In this document: one piece after another, positions 49,659 to 61,205 of the stretch
How positions within the stretch are numbered: the first letter of the stretch is position 1
Layout: each line of letters starts with the position of its first letter
Assembly: GCF_018320785.1 (NCBI RefSeq)
Contig: NC_054865.1
Span: 11,567,579 to 11,631,578 of the forward strand
Reading direction: 5' to 3'
Source: Cheilinus undulatus
Taxonomy: Eukaryota; Chordata; Actinopteri; Labriformes; Labridae
Length of the DNA: 64,000 bases
The notes under the pieces: generated by a model
What the model was told of the DNA's origin: nothing
Seen by the model: only the letters and a program-made list of their open reading frames with translations
The model's database searches: none
Program-made: the position numbers and the translations under genes

Positions 49659-52600
49659 TCAGTAGTTGTAGAGGCGCTGGCAGGGCTGCTTGAAGTGGCC
49701 GTAGCGTTTCTCTGCAGGAGAGAATCGTATCTTGGCCAGGTTCTGTCTGTGGAGGGCGCCGCGACTCAGTTTCCTGCGCTCATGCTGGGCCCTGGCTCTC
49801 TGGACAGCAAGCAGCTGGATGTTACAGGGAAGAGGGATCCCCCACGCAGCCAGGCGCCAGGACACGTGCCGCCTCACTGCCACAGGCCTGGACAGACGCA
49901 GTGTAACAGTTACAGTATGCATTATAAATGCAGTATAAACAGAAACATTTTTACTGTATAACATGCACATTTTTAATACTTTGATATTTCTAAATACTCA
50001 ATTTTAAACAAGTCAATCTCCTTTGTTTTGATGATCAATAGTAGCATCCATCTATCTCATTTAATAGGTGAGTAGGAAAGGAATGAACCCATATACCTCT
50101 AAAATGTGCAAATACATTGCCAATGTTCCACTACTGAAACATTCAGAACTACTGAACTAAATGCCACAAAAATAGCCTCTACATTATGAGATTATCAGTA
50201 AAGTAAAATATGATGTGATTTTTTATTCCTTCATGTAAAAAAACAATAACATATGAATCTCCAACCATATCGCTAGATTCAAGGCAAACATTTGTCATAA
50301 ATTAAAGTGCAACTGCCAGCTGCAAATTTTGGCTGTAATGTGGAAACATTGGCTCTGTCCTATTTCTCACTTTTATCCTAACCCCTCTATCTAAGTGTCC
50401 CATACCCCTTACAATAGTTACAAGGAGTACTGATGAAATCTTCCCCTATGAAATGGGATGATGACCGTTTAAGCTCCTATGTGTCATCAGTAGTCGCTGA
50501 GAGAATTTAAATAAACACACACAACTGTAATCCTCGACATTCCTACTATCAGCAACTTTTTAAAATTTGTTCAAATTAAGAGGAACCTAATGCACTGAAA
50601 CAACATGAAATGTTGTTGTTAATCTTGCAGATAGTTCACAAGGCATAAGTTTTCCTATAACACTCAGTATGGAGTGTAACTCTGGGAATGCAGGGGTAGG
50701 GCTGAGTGGGAAGTGGGATTTAGCCTTTCTCTCGCTATGTGCTCCTGAATGCCATGTGGTACCTGTAAAACAAACAACTGGCCAGATTCATGTTGTTGAC
50801 TGAAAGCTTTGACCTACTCCTCTTTCTGCCATTTACCTTTGATTTAATTTACTCAGTAAAATGAGACTATTTAAAATGTAGTGAAGTACAATACTCCTCC
50901 TAAAGTACACTTAAATAACAGGAAAACTGCTGATTTTACAAACTACTTAATAAAGTACAAAGACACTAAAGAGCTATTAAATTAAAGTAATGTAAGTAAA
51001 TGTAACTGGTTACTTTCCACCCCTGGTATTTTAATCGTATTCTCCATCATTATGAGATAAAAATGGTTTTGATGATAGGACAGCACCTGGGGATTTAAAC
51101 TACCTTTAAAAAAGAAAGGAAGAAAAGTCAAAGTATTTCTGGCTCCAACAGATTTATATTTAAATAGTAATGTTTACATGGGCAGGGTTAATGTTTTAGG
51201 CCGAGTTAATACCCCTACTGCAAACAAGTCTCTGATGTGTATGGTGCAAAGGAAGTTAAGTTTTGTTTAAAAAGCACTTAATTGTCTTAGTTGTCTTTTA
51301 TACTGGAACTTTGACACAGCCTTATTCATTATTATAAAAACATTTTTAAAAAAATAAACATGATAAATGAATGTCAGATTGATTTTATCATGTCAGATAG
51401 TATAGTATTGCAAAGAAATATGAAGTATTTCAGGAATAGAAGGTATTTCTCTGTTATGGTTAGGTAAAGACCCTGACACACTTAATGCCAAAAGTTATAG
51501 AGTCTTTACACCAACCTTTCATGAACTCTAGTACACTGCAGCCCACTCTGAGACCTGAAAAGTTTCCGTGGCCCAACAAAATCCTTGAACAACCATAACA
51601 TGAGACTCAAATACTTAGCTTTCATTCAACATATTTTTGTTTCATAAACAGGGGTGTTCAATGCAAATGCTTGGCTTTCAGAGACATTAAAATTACTAAA
51701 AAAAAAAAGTGTTTATGGGGTCACATTTATAATTCATGAGCCGCTGACGTTTATTTTGTTTTCATCAGGCAACTGTAACGTCAGTGACTTCAATTTTCAT
51801 TTCAATATTCATCCCTGTAAATAAACTTTGTGGCCCAGAAAACTCTTCCCAAGTACCACTACTGTCTCAGCAAACACTTATAAATTCTTAAAATCAAGGT
51901 GAGTGGCAAAGCAGAATGTCACCAGTTAATCCAGCACCAGTTAAAGTGTGAAACTGGTTCCATACATCAGATAGAATGATGGCTAAAGGTAACATAAGTT
52001 CAAACTTTTGGCTGTTTTGTTACTTCAGAGTCTAAACATAAAGACCTGTCTTTAGGTATTTTATGGTCATTAGAAGCATGATTTAATCTATTTTATTTCT
52101 GCAATGTTTAGTTATTGTGAATGGCTTCTTGTGGCCACCTACAGTATCTCTGGGGCCCACAGCCTAAACTTTGGGAAGCACTGATTTACACCGATATATG
52201 GTATTTTTAAAGGCTTTTACACCAAAGTGGCTGCATCTAACCCCACCAACAAAGGCTGTTATTATCAATGACATAGGCTACATTGCAATTGTGATTTTGC
52301 ATAAAACTAAACATTGAAATCTACACAAATGAGGCCTACACTGGTCTAGGGTTAAAATATCTGTAAAGAAATATAAAAGGTACAAGGCTGACATGAACAT
52401 ATTTCAAACACTAAGGGATATGAAGTCTTTACAAGGTGTTCGTTGAGATCAAGATCCATGAAAAATGTGCTGGAGTTGTAAAAATACCTGGATGACTCTT
52501 CTTCATCTCCATCAGAGCCTTCCTCCTCCTCCTCGGCTCCACTAACCCTCCGCCTCATCTGGTAGACGGACATGCTGGGGTGCTCGATCAGCAGGTTCTC

Positions 52601-52854
52601 CAGGGGGTCAGCCTCAGGGGCCGACAGCAGCCTGGTCTCTGTATGAAGAACATCCCATTAGTTAATGTCACTGTGAGAAAAGAACTTTTTAATTTAGATA
52701 GATGTTATGATGTGTCTGTATTTCTCTTACCTGGGAGGTCCACAATGACCCAGCCCCCCTCTTCAAACTCCATCAGTTCATTGTAAGTGTCATCAGCAAC
52801 TTCTAAATCCTCGTCAGAGCTCCCAATCAGGTGAGAGAGAATCTTCCCGATCAT
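49659..52854 (-). CDS. TP53INP-family protein (p53-inducible nuclear protein 1/2-like)
   Basis: TP53INP proteins shuttle between nucleus and autophagosome, bind LC3/GABARAP, and act as transcription cofactors. Coding exons 52854-52731 (ATG), 52638-52488 and 49887-49659 join in phase (borders PE, SR) into 167 residues. Seen: an LC3-interacting motif in an acidic setting, EEGGWVIVDLP (31-41); the family signature NLLIEHPSMSVY (56-67); an acidic stretch (77-90); a basic helical region with QRARAQHERRKLSRGALHRQ (121-140); and the family C-terminus QPCQRLYNY (159-167). The C-terminus and QRAR helix are closer to TP53INP2, but the start MIGKILSHLIG differs from MFQRL. It is shorter than human TP53INP2 (about 220), mainly between the LIR and LIEHPSM. 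Symbol left open because a third paralog is possible. Confidence 0.88.
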
Positions 52855-52965
52855 CTTTGAGCCTGTATGGTAATCTGTAAGTTATCACAGAGGAGTGAAC
52901 TTATCTGACCAGACACGTAGACATCCCAAATCTTCTACCTGCTCGTGCCTCTTAAAAATCACAGA

Positions 52966-52984
52966 TGTCGCCCTCTAGTGGCTG
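52966..52984 (-). promoter_or_regulatory. CTCF-like motif
   Basis: On minus the core reads ccactagagggcga, matching CCASYAGRKGGCRS except for the last base. It lies about 110 bases upstream of the TP53INP coding exon. Motif match only. Confidence 0.3.
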
Positions 52985-54595
52985 TCTAAAATAAGTCAAT
53001 ATAAGCTGCCATGTCCATGGCTCTGGATCAACAACTGCTTCCATTACTCATCTCAGAAACCTGAGCAGACTAAGATGTAACATTGCTGTAACAGAGGGTC
53101 CTGGGGTTAATGTAGAACTGAAATGGCTGACAGAATCTGATCATACAGGAGGATCAAATTTCACTGATTTCAGCAACATTATATAATCTGTGATACTGGT
53201 TCAAATTTCTTCCACCAAGGAGAGAAGTGACTTTGTGTCCTCAGCTGACTGACCTTTAGGTATCAAACAGATTACCTTATATCTCTGCTACACGTACTCA
53301 TGCGCCTTTACTATTTTAATTGCTTTTCAACTGGTCTAGCCTTAGGATCCACCACAGCTTCCTTAATGAGCAAAAGTGACCCTAATTTCTGCAATAACTC
53401 AAGCACCCAACTAATAAATGTTGTAGCTTGGACCTTAAATACAGCAAAACATATAACTGGGCAAAGACACAGAACAAAAACAAATATTTAATAAAGAGGC
53501 CCTTGGACATGCATGTAGAAATTTTATTTTGCTACATTTCTCAGTGAGAACATCAAAATTGTGGTTGTTTTAGAGATCTAGAGAACTTAAAAGCATTGTT
53601 AACCCAATTTAGTGTGATAAGTATATGTGATCTGTAGAAAAAAACTAAAATGTGCTTGTTATCACAGCAAAACAGAGTAAAATTATATGTGTGGGTGTAT
53701 TTTTGCTCAGGGCTTTCATACATTATGAACATTTTTCAAGACATACGTTCCTGGTCCACTTTTTGGGCCTCCAGATTTTGGAACCTCTGAAGCAGACTAC
53801 ACATCAAGCATTAGCGTATTTGTAATGCAGAATTGCACTATATTCGTAACACTAATTTTACGCTAAGTTAAAGTTGTAAAATAGTATTCATAGGAGAGGC
53901 TCCTTCCAGTCTATGTAGCACATCAGATGAACGATAAAGAATGTAAAATACAGAGACATCAGTGTTTATGCCTGCTGGTAGTTTGCAGAAGATTATATTG
54001 TTACATTAACTAGTGAAAGTTTCATCAAAATAAATCAAATTAATCCAAAAACTTTTGCATAAAGCAGGTCAAATACATGACATATTTTAGAGTATTAGTT
54101 GGCTCCACAAAAGCGCTGCTGTCATTTACAGACAAATATAGATCCATAAATAGATCTGTGTTTTCCCCGAGTGTCTGGATGCCTTCCTGCCTGCTTGTTG
54201 GTGTCTAATGTAATCAGACTCCCTGTAAAAACAGGGCGGACACTGTCCTATCCCACAGATTAATCCTACTAACCCTGACTGTGACATAATATCGGCAGGA
54301 ATGTTACAACATCTTTAACACCGAAGAAGAAGCAGTGAAACTTTTTATTGCGTCGTCTTTCCTTTGATCGCTGCTTGGATTTAATAATATTTCAATGGTA
54401 TAGTTATGACATTATTACAGAAATTACAAAGTCGACTTTTATCTAAACAAAACACAAGAAAATTCTGCAGAGGTATCACAAAGCCGAAGCGTAGGAAGGG
54501 GCTGAAGTTAGAGAACAAAGGAGAGAAATATCCAAGCTCCTGAAGATCAGCAGTATATTTCACAGAGATGCAAAGAGACTACGTTATTTTCTTAC

Positions 54596-54800
54596 CTGTG
54601 AAAATTAAAGTCTCTCCTCTTCGGGTGTGGCCGTGGTTCGGTAAAAATTTGGCTCTGCTGCTGATCTTCAGAGATGTTTTGATCACAAAGTTGTTTATCG
54701 CTCACAGTCCTTGCTGTGTCCTGAAACGTCATCAATCCCCGCCCAGAAAGGCGGAGTCAGTGTGCGTGACTGCAACGTCATCATGTAAACAAACCCAGAC
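54596..54800 (-). promoter_or_regulatory. TP53INP-family promoter and noncoding first exon
   Basis: A minus-strand donor (tttcacag|gtaaga) at 54,595-54,596 ends an upstream noncoding exon, which would join the coding exon at its acceptor (catacag|gctcaaag) at 52,862. Upstream lie two CRE half-site-like TGACGTT/GATGACGT motifs (near 54,726-54,732 and 54,775-54,782) and a GC box (ccccgcccag, 54,737-54,746). The start of transcription is inferred. Confidence 0.55.
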
Positions 54801-56185
54801 CGTCCTGGCTGGATGGAACAGCAACGCTCTTTGAATGGAATTTCTCATGGCCTATTTTTTTCGGATATGTAAAAGAAAAACGCAAAGAGAGACGACTTTT
54901 TCATTTAAACGGGTTCGGGTAATTGTCAAATATTCTCAGTTAAGGGAAAATACTAGATTTCATTGAACTGAGGTCACGATGAACAAGCAAATTGATAGTC
55001 AACAAGCTTCAAAACAGTGTTTCTTCATCTTTGTCAGATGATTAGTTAATCTACGTTAAAGAAAACACAGTTTAAGCCAAGATTTTCGCCTACTCTAAAC
55101 AAGTCTCTGATAGGCTATGTGTGGTGTGTTTGCGCGCCTGGTGTTTGTTTAACATGACGGCTGTCTGAACTGTGTTATTTTCAGAAATCTTGGTGCAGTT
55201 TTGAAATACACATTAAGTCTAAATTAATATTCAATGATACCCGTCATAAAAAACACACGAAGACCCGAGTTTTTTGCGGATAAATAGCATGGGACTTTGT
55301 TTTAGCACTGAATTTGGAGAATGATTGAAATCAACTTTTTTTGTTTAGAAAATCATTCTATTATGTTATGTATTTTTTCCATGCCTTGATGGCTAAGTTG
55401 AGAAAATTCACCTGAGACTACTCTGAAATAGGCCTACCTGCGTTTGGCTGGTGGCTGAACTTCCCACCATGCTTTGGAGGCAACGTAAAGTAGTCCACTT
55501 TGGCTAAGAAACTCTAAACTTCATTCAGCAATGGATTGACTGAATAATGACATTCATTTCATCATAACCTCATTGTTATGACGGCGTACTAGGGTTAAGA
55601 AAGAAAACAAGGATATCCGTATAATAGTTACTAATTTTATGGAACTGAAACCATGAAACTACACGAACAAAATCGTTATTTTGTGTTATTAAAGTCAGAT
55701 GTCTAAGAAAACAAATCCTGGGCTTCAAAGTCTGTGCTCAAAGGTTTTATTTTGAAGGGTAATATCAGAAAAGCAGCAACCCCTCATGCGCTTATGAATT
55801 AAAATTCACAAAAAAGACTGAATCATTTTTGTTGAAAGAATTTGGTGAATTGCCATAAAATAGAATCATCTTCTGAGAGTTTCAAACGTTGATGGAATCC
55901 CCAGGCTTAAACCACTTCCAATCAACACCTGGATTATTATTCGATCATCTTTGGGGCGAAATTTTGTCTTCAATTTACTATTTTAAGGACGTTTGACTCT
56001 TTAATTTAGGTCATTCTTATTGTATATTAATGATTTTACAGTTTTAGGACTCGTTTTATGAAATTTAACTACTTATTTTACATTTATCTTTACATATTAC
56101 AACCTTTACTTTGAAATTTCAGATTTTTTTGTGTGTGTCTTGAATGATCTTGACCCAGTCGTCCGTCATTTACTCTTTGTCCTAT
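54801..56185. other. Intergenic between two divergent promoters
   Basis: About 1.4 kb without ORFs above 60 codons or recognised repeats, between the TP53INP (minus) and c19orf12 (plus) first exons. Confidence 0.5.
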
Positions 56186-56322
56186 GACGTATATATTGAA
56201 ACCCGGAAGTATTGCCGCCGCCAGTCATCATACACTGCAAATGTAAGCTGTGAGACGAATCAAGTACATGTGAAGACCGACAAGTTAAACTTTTAAATCA
56301 CACGTACCGTTGAGGACTGAAG
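56186..56322 (+). promoter_or_regulatory. c19orf12 promoter and noncoding first exon
   Basis: The cluster tatgacgtatatattg (CRE-like plus TATA-like), cccggaagta (ETS), and gccgccgcc (YY1-like) within 56,184-56,223 is followed by a splice donor (ctgaag|gtaaga) after 56,322. This is typical of a housekeeping-type first exon. Its joining to the ATG exon at 59,422 is inferred from phase-free noncoding sequence. Confidence 0.55.
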
Positions 56323-58013
56323 GTAAGACTTAATACTTTAAAAATAAGTTTTAAATTGTTGAGTAAAGGCTGGTCGCTGTATGTGTTCTTACCTTACCTT
56401 GAATCAAAGCGTCAAAGTTTACTCCACGCGCTAAAAGTTACCAAGAAGTTTGTCAAGCAGTTATTTAATAAAATAAAAAAAAAACTAAAGTAGTTACGTT
56501 TGACACAGCCACCACATGTTTAAGCCATCCTTTTTAATCAGCATCAAATTCTCCTGTCTGAAAATATATGGACGTAGCATAGATGAAATAGATGAAAAGG
56601 TTTGCCATTTAGGTTATGTTATATAAGTCATCCTAGAGCAACACTCGTCTTAAACACGACATGCAACAAACGAAATATAGCCTACTTCTGATAACAGGCC
56701 AACTATCGACTAAATAATCTTAATATTAGAACTTATCTCTCACTACTCGGTTCTGTGGGGAAATAATACCAGAATACACATTGAATTTCTTATAGCCTAA
56801 ATGTTGCTGACTCAGATCGTTTAATTTCGCAGTTTCTGGGTTAATTTAAAATGAAAGTGAAATAAGTCGCATCCGTTCCTCTTTTGTGTGAACTCAAGGT
56901 CACTGTACTGCTGATCAAACACTTTTTGATCATCGTTCAACTTGTGTTTATCAGTAGTAAACAGTTCAGTACTGCAGGGGGGTTATTTAGTCTTTACCGT
57001 TAATAAAGACAGATATGATACAAAGTAAAGCAGAAACAGTTTTACAGGATGCACAGTGTGTGGTATTCAGTTTTAGTCTCATGGTTAAATTCCTTTAACT
57101 CACACGAATTCAAACTCTTTTTTTATAGTAGATTTCATTTCTTCTTGAAGGCCCTCTTCAATCTGCAGAACCAGTTATCCCTCTTTTTAAACACAAACCA
57201 ACAATCCCATTTTTAGCTACTACATTTGTTGTTTTTCTCAATACTGTTTTCTGCCTGTAGCACTGTTGTCTCTACTCAGAAAATACTGATAAAGCATCTT
57301 CAACAAGGATGCTCATTTTGTCAGAAAAGCCCCTGTGTATTTACTTTTAAATGTGTTTGCAGATCAAAATGAAGAAAACAAATGTTTTCCACCTCTCATG
57401 TAAAAATGATACTCATCTTAGAACAGCTAAAGACATTCTAAGATGTTTCAGCCTAGTATTCGAGCACAACACTCATTCCTGATTAAAAAAAATATACTTT
57501 ACCTGGTGAGGAAATTCATTTTTTTTCTGTTACTGAACCTACAACATCAGTGGAACGTTATCACTATAGAAAGTCTATTTTAGAAGTTGATGTTTAATTA
57601 TGTTCAAAATAATTGAAACAAATTTGGTGGTTCATTTCAAAAAGTGACCATGTAAACTCATGACTTTCAGTCGAGTGATTCTTTGGCTATTTGTATTAAA
57701 CTTGGCACAAAGGGAAGGAAATTTGTGTTTGGTAGATATTTTCTGTTATAACAATGCTTCTTGGTGATAAATCTTATACTGTAAGAACGCCTGTTTATTT
57801 CCCTTTAAAATGATGCCACATTTGTAAGGAGCATTAATTTATGGGATGAGCAGCAGAGCTGAGTTTGTAGGTTGCATCCATTAAAAATTGACCAAGTCTT
57901 TTCTGCCAATACCAAACAGCTCATTCTGCCACTGACTCTTGTTTTGTGTTGTTTGGTGGATTATATGGTTGAAGTTTGAAAGAACAAAACATATTAGCAG
58001 TTTAACAATTGAA
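56323..58013. other. c19orf12 intron 1, left part
   Basis: Noncoding intron sequence with no recognised repeat before the Tc1 relic. Confidence 0.45.
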
Positions 58014-58611
58014 TCATTTAACAAACAGGAGTCTCAGTTCTTGTGGAAGAACCGTACACAGCCCAACAGCCTGGCACCTCCTCTTCCTGCTGGTCACCAG
58101 CCTGGTCACACACTGCTGTGGGATGGCATCCCATTCTTCAACCAGCATTTGTTGCAAGTCAGCCAACGTGGTTCTGTTGGTCACTCTGGCATGAACAGCA
58201 TGCCCAAGCTGATCCAACCAGTGTTCAATGGTGTTGAAGTTAGGACTCCTGGCAGGCCATTTCATCCTCTCCACTCCCAAATTCTGGAGGTAAACTGTGA
58301 TAAACCCCGCTCTGTGGGGGTGAGTGTTGTTATCTTGGAGGATAGAGTTTGGTCCCAGACTGTGGAGAAAAAAGGATTGCCACTGGTTGCAGAAGCTCAC
58401 CTCGATATCTCTCTTCATTGGGATTGCCTCCAATGATGACAAGGCTTGTTTTTCCAGTGAGGGAGATGCTGCCCCACACCATCACACTACCTCCACCAAC
58501 AAATGTTACTCTATCAGTGCAGCAATCAGCATAGTGATCTCTGCGTCTTATCCACACTTTGACCCTATGATCCAACTGCCGTAGGCAGAATCTGGACTCA
58601 TCACTGATCAT
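58014..58611 (-). mobile_element. Tc1-like transposase relic (third family)
   Basis: Two minus-strand ORFs in different frames cover the transposase DDE domain: ISDESRFCLRQLDHRVKVW and FVGGGSVMVWGSIS (58,330-58,611), then ILQDNNTHPHRA (second catalytic Asp region) and WPARSPNFNTIEHWLDQL (58,014-58,442). It is one frameshift away from continuous and lacks the N-terminal DNA-binding part and clear terminal repeats. The sequence differs from the [10 protein letters not shown] families elsewhere in the window. It sits in c19orf12 intron 1, opposite to the gene. Confidence 0.9.
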
Positions 58612-59421
58612 AACAATCAGGTACCTGGTTGTCAGTACCTGAGGGTACTAAAAGCTCAAAACCAGAGTCAGCAGCAACAGCAGAATAAGCTGTTTGGTTT
58701 TGGCAGAGAAGATTTGGCCATTTTTTAATAGGTACAATCCACATACTCAGCTCTGGTGAATTATCACCATTCACTCTTTCCATGTTTGCAGTCTACATGC
58801 CATACATCAGGATATTGTTGTGTATGTCCTGAGCTCTCTCATCTGTCTTCTAGAGGTGTCCTCTAGTTACAGGTGTTGCATATAGACAAGTATGTTTGGA
58901 AGAATGCTCATCATGCAGCTGAACACATATGTGAATGCAGCGTGAAACAGCAAGTCAAAATTTGTTCTTACCTGGACTTGAAGTGGCGATTCTCTGGTTC
59001 CCATCCCAAGCCCTTAAAGACTAAGCTACTGCTGCCCCAACTATGTTGTCATGGGTCTCTTCCCCTGTCCCACAATGCAGCAGGTTGACATAGATGGGCA
59101 GCATCACAAAGCAAGATCTCATTTGGTATTTTTGATATCATTTGTTTAATGGTGTCCTATTTTCGTACATACTTAAATATTCTCTCTGGAGGAGTTTGGT
59201 TTTAAAATAATCCAAGGCCTGCCTCATATTGTCTGAATTAAAAGCAGGGTCATTAATTAAAGTTTAATTAAAGGCTGAAGTAAATAAAGGTTTGAACCAA
59301 ACTTACCCAGGAAATTTAGAGCTAAAACTGTGGTGCACACCTTGTAGTTTAAAACAAAATGTGATGTTTTGTTCACAGCTGACTGTTCTGACTCTCCTGT
59401 CACGTCAGGGTCTCCATTTAG
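58612..59421. other. c19orf12 intron 1, right part
   Basis: No gene. A pyrimidine-rich tract ending in ccatttag (59,421) precedes the coding exon. Confidence 0.45.
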
Positions 59422-59423
59422 GA

Positions 59424-59977
59424 ATGGCTCCACGAGTGGACGATGTTATGCGTCTGTGCTGTGAAATTTCAGCTCATGAACAGATCAAGGCTGCGGTGAA
59501 AAACTCCACTAAAGGCGCCATGGTGGCAGGAGGAGCCGCCTTAATGTGCGGGATGCTCGCTGGACCTCCAGGGATCGCTGTTGGTAAGAATCCTCAGACT
59601 TCTGACTTGAGGTTGTAGATATATCAGAGTTTCCTGAGACCTTAGACGCTGTGAGAGAGAGATTTGTATATGACACTAGCTAAACTGGATTAATATGAAT
59701 CTTTCTCTCAGGTGGAGCAGTGGGCGGTCTGTTTGGTGCCTGGCTCACCAGCGGACAGTTCAAACCTCTGCCTCAGATCCTGATGGAGATGCCCCCTAAC
59801 CAGCAGAATAAGCTCTACAATGACGTTGTAGCTGTCTTAGGAAACCTGGACTGGACTGACGCGGCCCAGCTTATCGCCCTGGTGATGGGCAACGCCACGC
59901 TCCAGCAGCAGGTCACTGCCGCGTTACTTAACTACATCACAAAGGAACTCAGAGCAGAGGTGCGCTATCATGACTGA
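59424..59977 (+). CDS. c19orf12: C19orf12 homolog, two coding exons
   Basis: Exons 59424-59583 and 59712-59977 join (AVG|GAVGGL) into 141 residues, the length of the human 141-residue form. The human protein is associated with mitochondria, ER and lipid metabolism; its mutations cause the iron-accumulation disorder MPAN. Seen: N-terminal [12 protein letters not shown], a glycine-rich hydrophobic hairpin (about 32-66) including [21 protein letters not shown], then the strongly conserved [16 protein letters not shown] (67-82), [15 protein letters not shown] (99-113) and a C-terminus [15 protein letters not shown]. The start matches the human second methionine and lies two bases after an acceptor. 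Human CCNE1 also neighbours C19orf12, which supports orthology. Confidence 0.95.
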
Positions 59978-60500
59978 GTCATGGATACTGATGGACTTTT
60001 AATCAAAAAAAAAAAAACGGTGCTTCACAGCATATTTTATATTTAAGGGGAAGAAAACAAAATCATCTGTATTTGACTTTAGTCTGTCAACCAGAGTAGA
60101 AAGCTTTTGCTGGTTTATGGGTGTCTGTCTCAACAAGGAGGGAATTACAGCATGGTCATTACGGAAACCTCTCTGTGTATTTCAGCAATGAGTCAAAATG
60201 GACATTTGAACAAATTATTTATATGTGAAACTGAAAACCAACCACATTTTCCTCTGCTTTTTCAATCAATAGATAATGTGCCTGTCCAAACATTTATCCT
60301 GACTTAGAGTATAACCTCTTTGCTACCACACTCCATATCAGGGCATTTTAAATGCAACTTGAAAGTACATCTTTCATTTCAATATTAAATGTTGACTCTG
60401 CCAGGTTTTTGTGTTATGTTCCCCCTTTTTTTCCCAAGGTCTTTATTTGTATTTTAACATTTGCCCCCTGCATAAACCCATTGTGCATGGGGCGATGGGT
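59978..60500 (+). other. c19orf12 3' UTR and spacer
   Basis: After the stop comes an A tract (60,006-60,017) and, near 60,384-60,389, an ATTAAA that could serve for polyadenylation. No other gene. Confidence 0.4.
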
Positions 60501-60504
60501 TTGC

Positions 60505-60835
60505 TGAGCCAGACAGTGTGGCATTTCCAGTACCTGCGTGTGCAGATGAAAGTCGAAGTCTTTTGGTCCTTGGTCCTCCCAGTCTTACTATATTCTTGTG
60601 AAGCTTGGAGGGTGACTGATGGCCAGAGGTGCTGACTTGACTCTTTTGTGACGACTTCTCTGAAGCGCCTTCTGGGTATTGTTGGCAAGACTTTGTGTCT
60701 AATGCCGACGTGATCAGGAGAGCAGGGATGGGAGGGGTCACCTGTGCTTTTTTACAGGCACCTGCTCACTGTATACTGGGTGCCCAGGACCCAGTGGGCT
60801 GGGCAAAGTGCACAAAGTCGTGGTTTATACTCAAA
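60505..60835 (+). mobile_element. LINE reverse-transcriptase C-terminal fragment
   Basis: The plus strand encodes VFWSLVLPVLLYSCEAWRVT, a hallmark downstream of the RT domain in fish LINEs (family form SLVLPVLLYGCETWTL), followed in broken frames by a form of LDSFVTTSLRRILGI, SNADVIRRAGMGGVTC and a WVPRTQWAG-type end. Frame breaks and missing flanks show it is dead. It may be the same family as the 1.3-1.8 kb piece. Confidence 0.8.
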
Positions 60836-60937
60836 CACACAAGTAAAGATGCATAAAGAAAAATTAATCTTGATGATAATGGCTTATTTTTGTGAGCTGT
60901 AAGCCTGTTTTTCTTGTGTTATAACCTGATGCTACAG

Positions 60938-61100
60938 TGGGAAAAAAAATAATTTTTATTCTCATTAATCTATACTCAGTACCCCATCATGACAAAATAA
61001 AAACAGAATTTTAGAAATTTTGGCAAATAAACTAAAAATAAAAACTGAAATATCACATTGACATGCATTAAGATTGTTTGCAAAAACACTTATTCTAATT
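60938..61100 (+). mobile_element. Tc1-like left-end fragment
   Basis: cattaatctatactcagtac, then cccatcatgacaaaataaaa, then aaactgaaatatcacattga is the subterminal region of a very common fish Tc1 element. No transposase follows. Confidence 0.75.
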
Positions 61101-61127
61101 CAGGTTCCACCCATTTCCCTGGATATT

Positions 61128-61205
61128 AGGGCTGGACAATTAATCGCAAATTAGATTAAATCGCAATTTGGCATGCTGCAATTTTCAAATTGCAGACAAT
61201 TACAT
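61128..61205 (+). mobile_element. Fragment of a fish DNA repeat (gggctggacaattaatcg)
   Basis: gggctggacaattaatcgca, then gattaaatcgcaatttggc resembles the end of a repeat common in teleosts. Only one end is visible. Confidence 0.4.

Noticed and set aside
57939-58436. 165-codon plus-strand ORF
   Set aside because: It is the antisense shadow of the minus-strand Tc1 transposase at 58.0-58.6 kb.
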